Below, in pieces: positions 1 through 5,513 of a stretch of 6,846 bases of DNA. The position numbers and the translations under genes were made by a program. The notes under the pieces are model-generated. The model made no database searches, was not told the DNA's origin, and was given only the letters and a program-made list of their open reading frames with translations. Numbering within the stretch: the stretch's first letter is position 1; each line of letters opens with the position of its first letter. This stretch comes from DATATV01 sp035551355 (lineage in GTDB: Bacteria; Actinomycetota; Actinomycetes; Mycobacteriales; Pseudonocardiaceae). The stretch spans positions 1-6,846 of the forward strand of contig DASZNF010000118.1 in assembly GCA_035551355.1 (NCBI GenBank), read 5' to 3'.

Positions 1-124
1 GAAGGCGGCGTGGCCGAACAGGGCGTCGTCGGAGGAGATGACCAGATCGGCGTCGGCGGCCTGGTAGAAGTGCCAGCCGTAGCAGTAGCCCTTGACCTCC
101 AGGATGCTGATCTTCTTGAAGTCC
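1..124. repeat. Left copy of exact 124-bp terminal direct repeat
   Basis: Bases 1-124 are identical, base for base and in the same orientation, to bases 6723-6846 at the other end. The repeat lies wholly inside the crotonase-family gene and runs exactly to both window ends, as expected when a circular or tandemly repeated molecule is written as a linear contig. Joining the ends restores one open frame with no indel. Whether it is a real circle, a tandem array, two gene copies or an assembly loop cannot be told from sequence alone. Confidence 0.97.
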
Positions 125-519
125 TGAAGAGTCCGGCAACCGGACCGCGGATTGGCGAACCACTGCGCGATCTGCGCCCCGTACCGGAAGGAATCCTGCG
201 GGGGCAGGGAAACGTCGTCCTCCGGAGTGATCCCGTACTCGGCCAGCCGCGGGTCGTCGTCGGCCGAACCGTAGATCTCCATGAACTCCGGCAGATCCAC
301 GCCGGTGCCGAGATCCTTGCCCGACCCGCGGATGACGAGCACCTTCACCTCGTCGTCGATGTTGGCGCGGTGCAGCAGTTCGGCGTACCGGAGCCGGGCG
401 CCGACGGTGGGCGCGTTCATGTGTTCCGGGCGATCGAGCGTGATGGTGGCGATCCGGGTCTTCGGATCCTTCTCGTAGCGGATGATCTCCTCGGGCGAGG
501 GGCGCGTGGATTCAGCCAT
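1..519 (-). CDS. Crotonase (enoyl-CoA hydratase/isomerase) superfamily protein, N-terminal part, cut by window edge
   Basis: These are the first 173 codons of a crotonase-fold protein; the rest is found at 6279-6846. The fold is recognised from the strand 'TRIATITLDRPEHMNA' (residues 21-36), the first oxyanion loop 'GTGVDLPEF' (71-79), and 'VKGYCYGWHFYQAADADLV' (142-160) followed by 'SSDDALFGH'. Family members usually bind acyl-CoA esters and stabilise an enolate. Aligned by eye to rat enoyl-CoA hydratase, the two catalytic glutamates (Glu144 and Glu164) fall on Tyr152 and Ala172, and the glycine-rich second oxyanion loop reads G-W-H. Simple hydratase activity is therefore doubtful. The segment between the two oxyanion loops (about 80-140) is longer than usual. 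The ATG at 519 follows AAGGAG with a 9-base gap. The gene is divergent from the P450 and probably shares its palindromic operator. It could be a hydratase-lyase, a C-C hydrolase or a CoA-ester isomerase. Confidence 0.85.
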   Translation of the reverse strand, partial: MAESTRPSPEEIIRYEKDPKTRIATITLDRPEHMNAPTVGARLRYAELLHRANIDDEVKVLVIRGSGKDLGTGVDLPEFMEIYGSADDDPRLAEYGITPEDDVSLPPQDSFRYGAQIAQWFANPRSGCRTLQDFKKISILEVKGYCYGWHFYQAADADLVISSDDALFGHAAF

Positions 520-528
520 GAACGACAA

Positions 529-534
529 CTCCTT
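529..534 (-). promoter_or_regulatory. Ribosome binding site of the crotonase gene
   Basis: The minus strand reads AAGGAG here, nine bases before the ATG whose first base is 519. It fixes the start of this gene. Confidence 0.75.
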
Positions 535-573
535 GTGGCTACGGGCAAGCGAAGGCATCTCCGCCACCGGCCC

Positions 574-581
574 GAGTCAAC
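574..581. promoter_or_regulatory. Extra half-site of the divergent operator
   Basis: The octamer gagtcaac occurs here and again at 597-604 inside the left arm of the 30-bp palindrome, 23 bp away, about two helical turns. It may be a secondary contact for the same regulator. On the minus strand it contains a second TTGACT, placed exactly 17 bp downstream of the TTGACT in the palindrome. It is short and could be chance. Confidence 0.35.
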
Positions 582-590
582 ACCGCATCC

Positions 591-620
591 AGTTTTGAGT
601 CAACCGGTTGACTCAAAACT
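591..620. promoter_or_regulatory. Perfect 30-bp palindromic operator between crotonase and P450 genes
   Basis: The left arm agttttgagtcaacc (591-605) is followed without a spacer by its exact reverse complement (606-620). All 15 base pairs are symmetric, and the site is AT-richer than its surroundings. It sits in the middle of the 168-bp divergent intergenic region. Perfect palindromes of this size between divergent genes are typical operators of TetR-type dimers, and a TetR gene lies at the end of the adjacent P450 operon. Each strand carries TTGACT, a good -35 hexamer, inside the site (608-613 on plus, 603-598 on minus), so a bound repressor would block both promoters. That the TetR protein at 2839-3543 is the ligand is inference. 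Confidence 0.85.
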
Positions 621-637
621 TCGATGAGTCCTACGCT
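608..637 (+). promoter_or_regulatory. Candidate promoter of the P450-SDR-TetR operon
   Basis: TTGACT at 608-613 matches the -35 consensus at five of six positions. TACGCT at 632-637 is a weak -10 (T-A and final T kept) with an 18-bp spacer. The -35 lies inside the palindromic operator, which fits repression by occlusion. Transcription would begin near 644, about 44 bases before the P450 start. The -10 is poor, so the exact position is uncertain. Confidence 0.4.
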
Positions 638-671
638 TCCCTCACGAGCCGCAGTCCTCCAGGCGGACCGG

Positions 672-677
672 AAGGAG
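672..677 (+). promoter_or_regulatory. Ribosome binding site of the P450 gene
   Basis: AAGGAG stands ten bases before the ATG at 688. It supports that start over other in-frame codons. Confidence 0.75.
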
Positions 678-687
678 CCCGGAACAC

Positions 688-1923
688 ATGTCCGAGAGTC
701 TGGCGTCAGCGACAGCGGCCGAGGCCGCGCCCTATTTTCCGATGGACCGGGAGGCCGGGCGCCCCCTCGATCCACCGGCCGAGCTGCGCTCGACCGTCAC
801 CGAGCGGCCGGTGTTCCGGGTGCGGATCTGGGACGACAGCTCCCCGTGGATCGTGACCGGGCACGCCGAGCAGCGCACCCTGCTCTCCGATCCGCGGGTC
901 AGTGTGGACGACCGGTTGCCTGGTTTTCCCCACTGGAACGAGGGAATCGCCAAGATGGCGCCGCACCGGCCGGATTCGGTGTTCAACACCGATCCGCCGA
1001 CGCACACCAGGTACCGGCGGATGATGACCGCTCCGTTCACCTTCAAACGGGTGCAGGCCATGCGCCCGGTCGTGCAGCGGATCACCGACGAACTGCTGGA
1101 CACGATGGCCGCCGCACCGGCGCCGGCCGACCTGGTCAAAGCCGTGGCCGTGCCGGTGCCGACGCTGATGATCTGCGAGATCCTCGGCGTGCCTTATGAC
1201 GATCACGATTTCTTCCAGCACCACGCGACCATCGGGGTGGACAAGTACGCCACCGAGGAACAGGCCATGCAGTCCTTCGCGGCGCAGATGCAGTATCTGG
1301 TCGGCCTGGTCGAGCAGCGGGCTGCCGAACCGCAGGACGACGTGATCTCCGATCTGGCCCAGCGAGTGGTGTCGGAGGAGATCAATTCCTTCGAGGCGGC
1401 CTCGATGGGCCTCGGCCTGCTCATCGCCGGACACGAGACCAGCGCGAACATGATCGGTCTCGGCGTGTTGGCCCTGTTGCAGAACCCGGACCAGTTGGCG
1501 ATTCTGCGCGACACCGATGATCCGGCCGTGGTGGCCAACGCGGTGGAAGAACTGCTGCGCTATCTCGGCATCATCCACAATGGACAGCGGCGTATCGCCA
1601 AGGGCGACATCGACATCGCCGGTCAGCCGATCAAATCGGGCGAGGGCATCATCATCGAGCTGGCCAGCGCCAACCGGGACCCCCGGGAATTCGACGACCC
1701 CGGCCGGCTGGACCTCAACCGCGCCGCCCGCAGTCACCACGCGTTCGGCTACGGCATCCACCAGTGCATCGGCCAGCAGTTGGCCCGGGTCGAATTGCAG
1801 GTGGTGTTCGGCACGATCTTCAAGCGCCTGCCCAACCTGCGGCTGGCCGTGCCGGCCGAGGAGATCGAGTTCAAACACGACCGGCTGGCCTACGGCGTCT
1901 ACGGCCTCCCGGTCTCGTGGTAA
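688..1923 (+). CDS. Cytochrome P450, CYP105-like
   Basis: A soluble bacterial P450 mono-oxygenase of 411 residues, the usual length. It inserts one oxygen atom from O2 into an organic substrate using electrons from a ferredoxin and its reductase. Visible motifs are the N-terminal 'FPMDREAGRPLDPP' (17-30), common in CYP105-type enzymes; the C-helix 'DPPTHTRYRR' (102-111); the I-helix oxygen-activation motif AGHET (247-251); the K-helix ExxR at Glu288-Arg291; and the haem loop FGYGIHQCIG (353-362) with Cys360 as the axial thiolate. All core residues are intact and there is no membrane anchor. The gene heads a plus-strand operon with the SDR (14-bp gap) and TetR genes. No ferredoxin or reductase is encoded here, so electrons must come from elsewhere. 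The CYP105 assignment is from remembered motif resemblance; the substrate cannot be read from the sequence. Confidence 0.95.
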   Translation: MSESLASATAAEAAPYFPMDREAGRPLDPPAELRSTVTERPVFRVRIWDDSSPWIVTGHAEQRTLLSDPRVSVDDRLPGFPHWNEGIAKMAPHRPDSVFNTDPPTHTRYRRMMTAPFTFKRVQAMRPVVQRITDELLDTMAAAPAPADLVKAVAVPVPTLMICEILGVPYDDHDFFQHHATIGVDKYATEEQAMQSFAAQMQYLVGLVEQRAAEPQDDVISDLAQRVVSEEINSFEAASMGLGLLIAGHETSANMIGLGVLALLQNPDQLAILRDTDDPAVVANAVEELLRYLGIIHNGQRRIAKGDIDIAGQPIKSGEGIIIELASANRDPREFDDPGRLDLNRAARSHHAFGYGIHQCIGQQLARVELQVVFGTIFKRLPNLRLAVPAEEIEFKHDRLAYGVYGLPVSW

Positions 1924-1924
1924 C

Positions 1925-1930
1925 GGAAGG
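1925..1930 (+). promoter_or_regulatory. Ribosome binding site that sets the SDR start
   Basis: GGAAGG lies seven bases before the ATG at 1938, directly after the P450 stop codon (1921-1923). The SDR frame stays open upstream into the P450 gene, so this site together with the family N-terminus decides the start. Confidence 0.7.
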
Positions 1931-1937
1931 CGGCACG

Positions 1938-2774
1938 ATGAAGGAGCTGTCCGGCCGGGTCGGCATCGTCACCGGCGCGGCATCCGGGCTTGGCCAGGCC
2001 ATCGCCCGCCGGTTCGCCGAGGCGGGCGCCCGGGTGGTGATCGCCGACGTGAACGACGCGGCCGGGCAGGCCACGGCGGTGGAGATCGGCACCGGCGCGG
2101 TCTTCCGGCACACCGATGTGGCCGAGCCGGACGAGGTTCGGAGTCTGGTCGAGTTCGCCGTGGACACGCTGGGCGGACTGGACGTCATGGTGAACAACGC
2201 CGGGGTGTCCGGGAACATGCATCAGCGGTTCTTCGACGAGGACTTCGCCGATTTCAGCCATGTGCTGTCGGTGAACCTGCTGGGGACGATGGTCGGCACC
2301 CAGGCCGCCGGGCGGCACATGGCCGAGCACGGCGGTGGCTCGATCATCAACGTGACCTCGATCGGCGGGATCACCGCCGGCCGCAGCGTGATCAGCTATC
2401 GTGCCTCCAAGGCCGGGGTCATCCAGATGAGCAAGTCGGCCGCCATCGACCTGGCCGAGCACGGAGTGCGGGTCAACTGCATCGCGCCCGGCAACATCCC
2501 GACCGGGCTGCTGGCCAGTTCGATGTCCGCATCGGACGGTTCGGGCAACGGGCAGGTGGCCATGATCCGCGCCATCCAGGCGGTGTCCAAGCCGCTGCGC
2601 CGGGAGGGCGCCGCCGGCGACGTGGCCGAGGCCGCGCTGTATCTGGCCGGCGAGAAATCGGCCTACATCACCGGGATCGTGCTGCCGGTGGACGGCGGCA
2701 CCACCGCGGGTACCCCGTTCTCCTCGGCCGACCTGGCCAAGATCGCCGCGGTCGATCAGTCCGGCCACGGGTGA
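1938..2774 (+). CDS. Short-chain dehydrogenase/reductase (classical SDR)
   Basis: A 278-residue NAD(P)-dependent alcohol/ketone oxidoreductase of the classical SDR family, slightly longer than the usual 250. The nucleotide-binding motif TGAASGLG spans residues 12-19. Asp37 at the end of the second strand (VVIADVND) suggests NAD(H) rather than NADP(H). NNAG is at 86-89, and the catalytic tetrad is Asn113, Ser141, Tyr154 and Lys158 (YRASK). Extra length comes from a substrate loop rich in Ser and Gly (about 193-205) and a C-terminal extension after 'PVDGG'. The start at 1938 is chosen because the Rossmann fold begins a few residues later and a ribosome site precedes it; upstream in-frame codons lie inside the P450 gene. 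Its position 14 bp after the P450 suggests it oxidises the alcohol the P450 makes, which is inference. Confidence 0.95.
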   Translation: MKELSGRVGIVTGAASGLGQAIARRFAEAGARVVIADVNDAAGQATAVEIGTGAVFRHTDVAEPDEVRSLVEFAVDTLGGLDVMVNNAGVSGNMHQRFFDEDFADFSHVLSVNLLGTMVGTQAAGRHMAEHGGGSIINVTSIGGITAGRSVISYRASKAGVIQMSKSAAIDLAEHGVRVNCIAPGNIPTGLLASSMSASDGSGNGQVAMIRAIQAVSKPLRREGAAGDVAEAALYLAGEKSAYITGIVLPVDGGTTAGTPFSSADLAKIAAVDQSGHG

Positions 2775-2784
2775 CCGGCGCGGG

Positions 2785-2804
2785 CGCCCAGTATGATCTG
2801 GGCG
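2785..2804. other. GC-rich hairpin with TATGAT loop between SDR and TetR genes
   Basis: A perfect 7-bp inverted repeat (cgcccag at 2785-2791, ctgggcg at 2798-2804) encloses the six bases TATGAT. It lies in the 64-bp gap between the SDR stop and the TetR start. There is no T-run after it, so it is a poor intrinsic terminator. The loop matches the -10 consensus at five of six positions, and GTGACC at 2771-2776 is a partial -35 with a short 15-bp spacer. It could be an internal TetR promoter, a small operator, an attenuating or mRNA-stabilising hairpin, or chance in GC-rich DNA. Confidence 0.4.
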
Positions 2805-2838
2805 GACCGGGTAGTGAAGAGAATGGGCGTAGAGACTG

Positions 2839-3543
2839 GTGAAGGAGTCCAAGTCGGCCGCGGAAGGTGTCCGGCCCAAGATCAGTGAGCCGCAGGAGGA
2901 GACGACCACTTCGGACGTCCGCCGGGTGGCCACGCGCAACGCGATCCTCGATGTCGCGGTGCGGTTGTTCGCCGAGCAGGGCGTGCTGGCGGTGTCCAAC
3001 CGCCAGATCGGCGCCGCCGCCGGGAAGGGCAACACCTCCGTGGTCGGGTACTACTTCGATACCAAGGCCGATCTGGTGCGGGCGCTGGTCCGCCGGTTCA
3101 ACGCGCAGGTCAACACCGGCCGCGAGGACCGGATCGCCCATCTCGGCAAGAAGCCCGGCCTGCGGGACTGGGTGTCCTGCCTGGTCCATCCCTACCTGGA
3201 GTTGCTCGAGGTCGACGGCCCGCCCACCTGGTACGCCCGGTTCATGGCCCAGGTCGTGACCGACCCGGGGCTGCGCCCGATCGTGGTGGAGGAGGCGCGG
3301 TCGGATTCCATGCGGCGGGTCCTGGCCGGTCTGGAGGACTGCCTGCCCGACCTGCCCGAACCGGTGCTGCGCGAGCGATCCCGCATCGCCAGCCACGTCA
3401 TCCTGCAGATGTGCGCCGAACGGGAGCGGGCGCTGGCCGAGGGCCAGCCGGTGGCGCCCGCCTCCTGGGACGAGGCGGCCACCGGCCTGGTCGACGTCCT
3501 GGTCGGCATGTGGACCGCGGACGTCACCCCGGGTTCGCGCTGA
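2839..3543 (+). CDS. TetR/AcrR-family transcriptional regulator
   Basis: A 234-residue DNA-binding regulator. After a charged tail of about 28 residues comes the TetR N-terminal helix-turn-helix domain: 'TRNAILDVAVRLFAEQGV' (32-49), then the turn and recognition helix 'SNRQIGAAAGKGNTSVVGYYF' region (53-73), then the usual 'DTKADLVRALVRRF'. The remaining about 145 residues are the variable helical ligand and dimerisation domain. The start is a GTG at 2839: an in-frame stop lies at 2830-2832, so no longer ATG or GTG form is possible, and no strong ribosome site is visible. It is the last gene of the P450-SDR operon and the most likely reader of the palindrome at 591-620, which would make it autoregulatory. 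Its inducer is unknown, perhaps a pathway CoA-ester or the substrate. Its stop codon directly touches the stop of the convergent aldolase gene. Confidence 0.92.
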   Translation: MKESKSAAEGVRPKISEPQEETTTSDVRRVATRNAILDVAVRLFAEQGVLAVSNRQIGAAAGKGNTSVVGYYFDTKADLVRALVRRFNAQVNTGREDRIAHLGKKPGLRDWVSCLVHPYLELLEVDGPPTWYARFMAQVVTDPGLRPIVVEEARSDSMRRVLAGLEDCLPDLPEPVLRERSRIASHVILQMCAERERALAEGQPVAPASWDEAATGLVDVLVGMWTADVTPGSR

Positions 3544-4572
3544 CTAATCGCGGCCTGCGGCCAGTTGGATGGCCACGTCGATGATCAGGTCCTCCTGGCC
3601 GCCCACGTAACCGAGCTCGCCGCACCGGCGCAGGATGTCGTGCGCGGGCACCTGGTAGCGCTCGGCCGCTCGTTCGGCGTGCAGCAGGAACGAGGAGTAC
3701 ACCCCGGCCCAGCCCTGCACGATCGCGTTGCGGTCCATCTTGGGCCAGCGGTGCAGATACGGCCGCACCACCTCCTCGGCCGCGTCCAGCAGGGCCAACA
3801 CGTCCAGTCCGGTGTCCACGCCGAGCCGGTCGAACACCGCGGCCAGCACTTCCGTCGGCGAGTTGCCCGCACCCGCGCCCAGCGCGCACAGCGAGCCGTC
3901 GATGTAGCGGACCCCGGCCTGGTAGGCCAGCACCGAGTTGGCCACGCCGAAACCGAGATTCTGGTGGCCGTGGTAACCCACCCAGGCCTGGTCGCCGACC
4001 TCGCCGACCAGCGCCTCGAACCGTTCCTGGGCCTCGTGCATGAGCAGCGCGCCCGCCGAGTCGGTGACGTAGGGGCACTGGCAGCCGGCGTCGACCATGA
4101 TCCGGGCCTGCTTGGCCAGATCCTCCGGCGGCGTGCGGTGGGCCATCATCAGGAAGCCCACGGTTTCCATGCCCAGGTCCCGGGCCGCGGCGAAGTGCTG
4201 CAGCGACACGTCGGCCTCGGTGCAGTGGGTGGCGACCCGCACCATGTCCGCGCCCGCGTCCCGGGCCTGCTTGAGATGGGTGACGGTGCCGATGCCGGGC
4301 ACCAGCAGCACCGCGATCCTGGCATTCTCGGCCTCGTCCCGGGCCGCGGCGATGAGGGTCATCTCGTCGGTGTCGGAGAAGCCGTAGTTGAACGAGGATC
4401 CGCCGACCCCGTCACCGTGCGAGACCTCGATGACGCCGACTCCGGCCCGGTCCAGCGCGCGGACGGTGTCGCGCACCTGGCGTTCGGTGTACTTGTGGGC
4501 CATGGCATGGCTGCCGTCGCGCAACGTGGTGTCGATGATCCGCACGTCGTGCTCGAATTCCGGCCGGTTCAC
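3544..4572 (-). CDS. dmpG: 4-hydroxy-2-oxovalerate aldolase (DmpG/BphI/HsaF family)
   Basis: A 342-residue class II, divalent-metal aldolase of the HMG-CoA-lyase-like TIM-barrel family. It splits 4-hydroxy-2-oxovalerate (or the hexanoate homologue in steroid pathways) into pyruvate and an aldehyde. Visible residues are 'TTLRDGSHAM' (15-24) with Arg18, metal ligand Asp19 and catalytic His22; 'GYHGHQN' with metal ligands His201 and His203; and Tyr292 in the C-terminal helices. These match DmpG Arg17, Asp18, His21, His200, His202 and Tyr291 with a one-residue shift. The conserved C-terminal stretch 'YVGGQEDLIIDVA' is present, and length is normal. Known members form a tunnelled complex with the acylating dehydrogenase encoded just upstream, passing the aldehyde directly. 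The GTG start overlaps the upstream stop as GTGA (4572-4569), with a GGGGGTGA-like ribosome site before it, indicating translational coupling. Confidence 0.96.
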   Translation of the reverse strand: MNRPEFEHDVRIIDTTLRDGSHAMAHKYTERQVRDTVRALDRAGVGVIEVSHGDGVGGSSFNYGFSDTDEMTLIAAARDEAENARIAVLLVPGIGTVTHLKQARDAGADMVRVATHCTEADVSLQHFAAARDLGMETVGFLMMAHRTPPEDLAKQARIMVDAGCQCPYVTDSAGALLMHEAQERFEALVGEVGDQAWVGYHGHQNLGFGVANSVLAYQAGVRYIDGSLCALGAGAGNSPTEVLAAVFDRLGVDTGLDVLALLDAAEEVVRPYLHRWPKMDRNAIVQGWAGVYSSFLLHAERAAERYQVPAHDILRRCGELGYVGGQEDLIIDVAIQLAAGRD

Positions 4573-5474
4573 GCCGTCACCCCCTGCGTCGCCGCGGCCA
4601 TCAGCTCGCCGATCCGGGCGGCGGCCGCGGTCATGATGTCCAGGTTGCCCGCGTAGTCGGGCAGATAGTCGCCGTTTCCCTTGACCTCGAGGAAAGCCGC
4701 GACCCGGGCGTTGCCCTGCCAGTCCGGCCGCGGATCGTCGAACTGCGGATCGGCGCGCAGCGTGTAGCCGGGCACGTACTGCTGCACCTCGGCGATCATG
4801 TCGTGGATGGAGGTGGTGATCGCGTCCCGGTCGGCGTCGGGGGAGATCATGCAGAACACGGTGTCCCGCATGATCATCGGCGGATGCACCGGGTTGAGGA
4901 TGATGATCGCCTTGCCCCGTTGCGCGCCGCCCACCTCCTCCACCGCGTGGGCGGTGGTCTCGGTGAACTCGTCGATGTTGGCCCGGGTGCCCGGACCGGC
5001 GCTGCGCGAGGCCACCGAGGCCACGATCTCGGCGTAGGGGACCGGGGTGACCCGGGAAACCGCGTGCACGATCGGAATCGTGGCCTGACCGCCGCAGGTG
5101 ATCATCGAAACGTTGGGGGAGTCCAGGTGCGCGGCCCCGTTGACCGGTGGCGACACCATCGGCCCGAGATGGGCCGGGGTCAGATCGACCGCCTGAATGC
5201 CGGCTTCGGCATACCGGGGTGCGTTGGCCTGGTGGGCGCGGGCGCTGGTGGCCTCGAACACCAGGCGGGGCAACGGGTCCTGGCGCAGCAGCCAGTCCAC
5301 CCCCTCCGCGCTGGCCGCCACCCCGTGGTCCCGGGCCCGGGCCAGGCCGTCCGATTCGACCACGCCGACCACGTAGCCGACCTCGATCCGCCGGCTGCGC
5401 CGCAACTTCTCGAACAGGTCGGTGCCGATGTTGCCCGGCCCGACGATCGCCGCGGTGAGCTTGTCCGCTGTCAT
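4569..5474 (-). CDS. dmpF: Acetaldehyde dehydrogenase, CoA-acylating (DmpF/BphJ/HsaG family)
   Basis: A 301-residue NAD-dependent enzyme that oxidises acetaldehyde or propionaldehyde to the acyl-CoA, partnering the aldolase encoded next. The N-terminal Rossmann motif is IVGPGNIGTD (10-19). The nucleophilic cysteine is Cys127 in 'MITCGGQATIP', and 'NLDIMTAAA' (277-285) near the C-terminus is typical of the family. Length is normal. The start at 5474 gives the usual short lead (MTADKLTAAIVG); a second ATG 11 codons upstream at 5507 is possible. Neither has a good ribosome site, so translation may rely on a leaderless or weak start. It is the first gene of the minus-strand pair and is divergent from the IclR gene. 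Propionyl versus acetyl preference, and therefore a steroid or an aromatic pathway, cannot be told by eye. Confidence 0.96.
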   Translation of the reverse strand: MTADKLTAAIVGPGNIGTDLFEKLRRSRRIEVGYVVGVVESDGLARARDHGVAASAEGVDWLLRQDPLPRLVFEATSARAHQANAPRYAEAGIQAVDLTPAHLGPMVSPPVNGAAHLDSPNVSMITCGGQATIPIVHAVSRVTPVPYAEIVASVASRSAGPGTRANIDEFTETTAHAVEEVGGAQRGKAIIILNPVHPPMIMRDTVFCMISPDADRDAITTSIHDMIAEVQQYVPGYTLRADPQFDDPRPDWQGNARVAAFLEVKGNGDYLPDYAGNLDIMTAAAARIGELMAAATQGVTA

Positions 5475-5477
5475 GGC

Positions 5478-5507
5478 TTGACTGTCGCAGTGCGAGCCGC
5501 CAACCAT
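5478..5507 (+). promoter_or_regulatory. Candidate promoter of the IclR gene, possibly leaderless
   Basis: TTGACT at 5478-5483 is a good -35. AACCAT at 5502-5507, 18 bp later, is a weak -10 matching three of six positions. Transcription from it would begin near 5514, exactly at the proposed GTG start, so the mRNA may be leaderless, which is common in actinobacteria. The region overlaps the 39-bp gap between the divergent genes. The weak -10 keeps this tentative. Confidence 0.25.
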
Positions 5508-5513
5508 GTAACG

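Noticed and set aside
131..145. Inverted repeat gtccgg-caa-ccggac inside the crotonase gene
   Set aside because: Short, GC-rich and coding; expected by chance in this composition.
10..627. Plus-strand open frame of 205 codons antisense to the crotonase gene
   Set aside because: Its translation has no recognisable domain, and the opposite strand encodes a clear crotonase fold with a ribosome site. High-GC antisense shadow.
706..1878. Minus-strand open frame of 390 codons antisense to the P450
   Set aside because: Rich in His, Arg and Gly with no family motif; the P450 frame holds every conserved motif.
1764..1937. 58-codon N-terminal extension of the SDR frame
   Set aside because: It lies inside the P450 gene; the Rossmann fold begins just after 1938, which also has a ribosome site.
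1517..2842. Plus-strand 441-codon frame overlapping the P450 end and the SDR
   Set aside because: Low-complexity Arg/Gly/Ser translation in an alternative frame of two well-supported genes.
3565..4656. Plus-strand 363-codon frame antisense to the aldolase
   Set aside because: No domain is recognisable and the aldolase on the other strand has all catalytic residues.
4803..5513. Long N-terminal extension of the IclR frame
   Set aside because: Antisense to the dehydrogenase and without family similarity; IclR proteins begin shortly before the helix-turn-helix.
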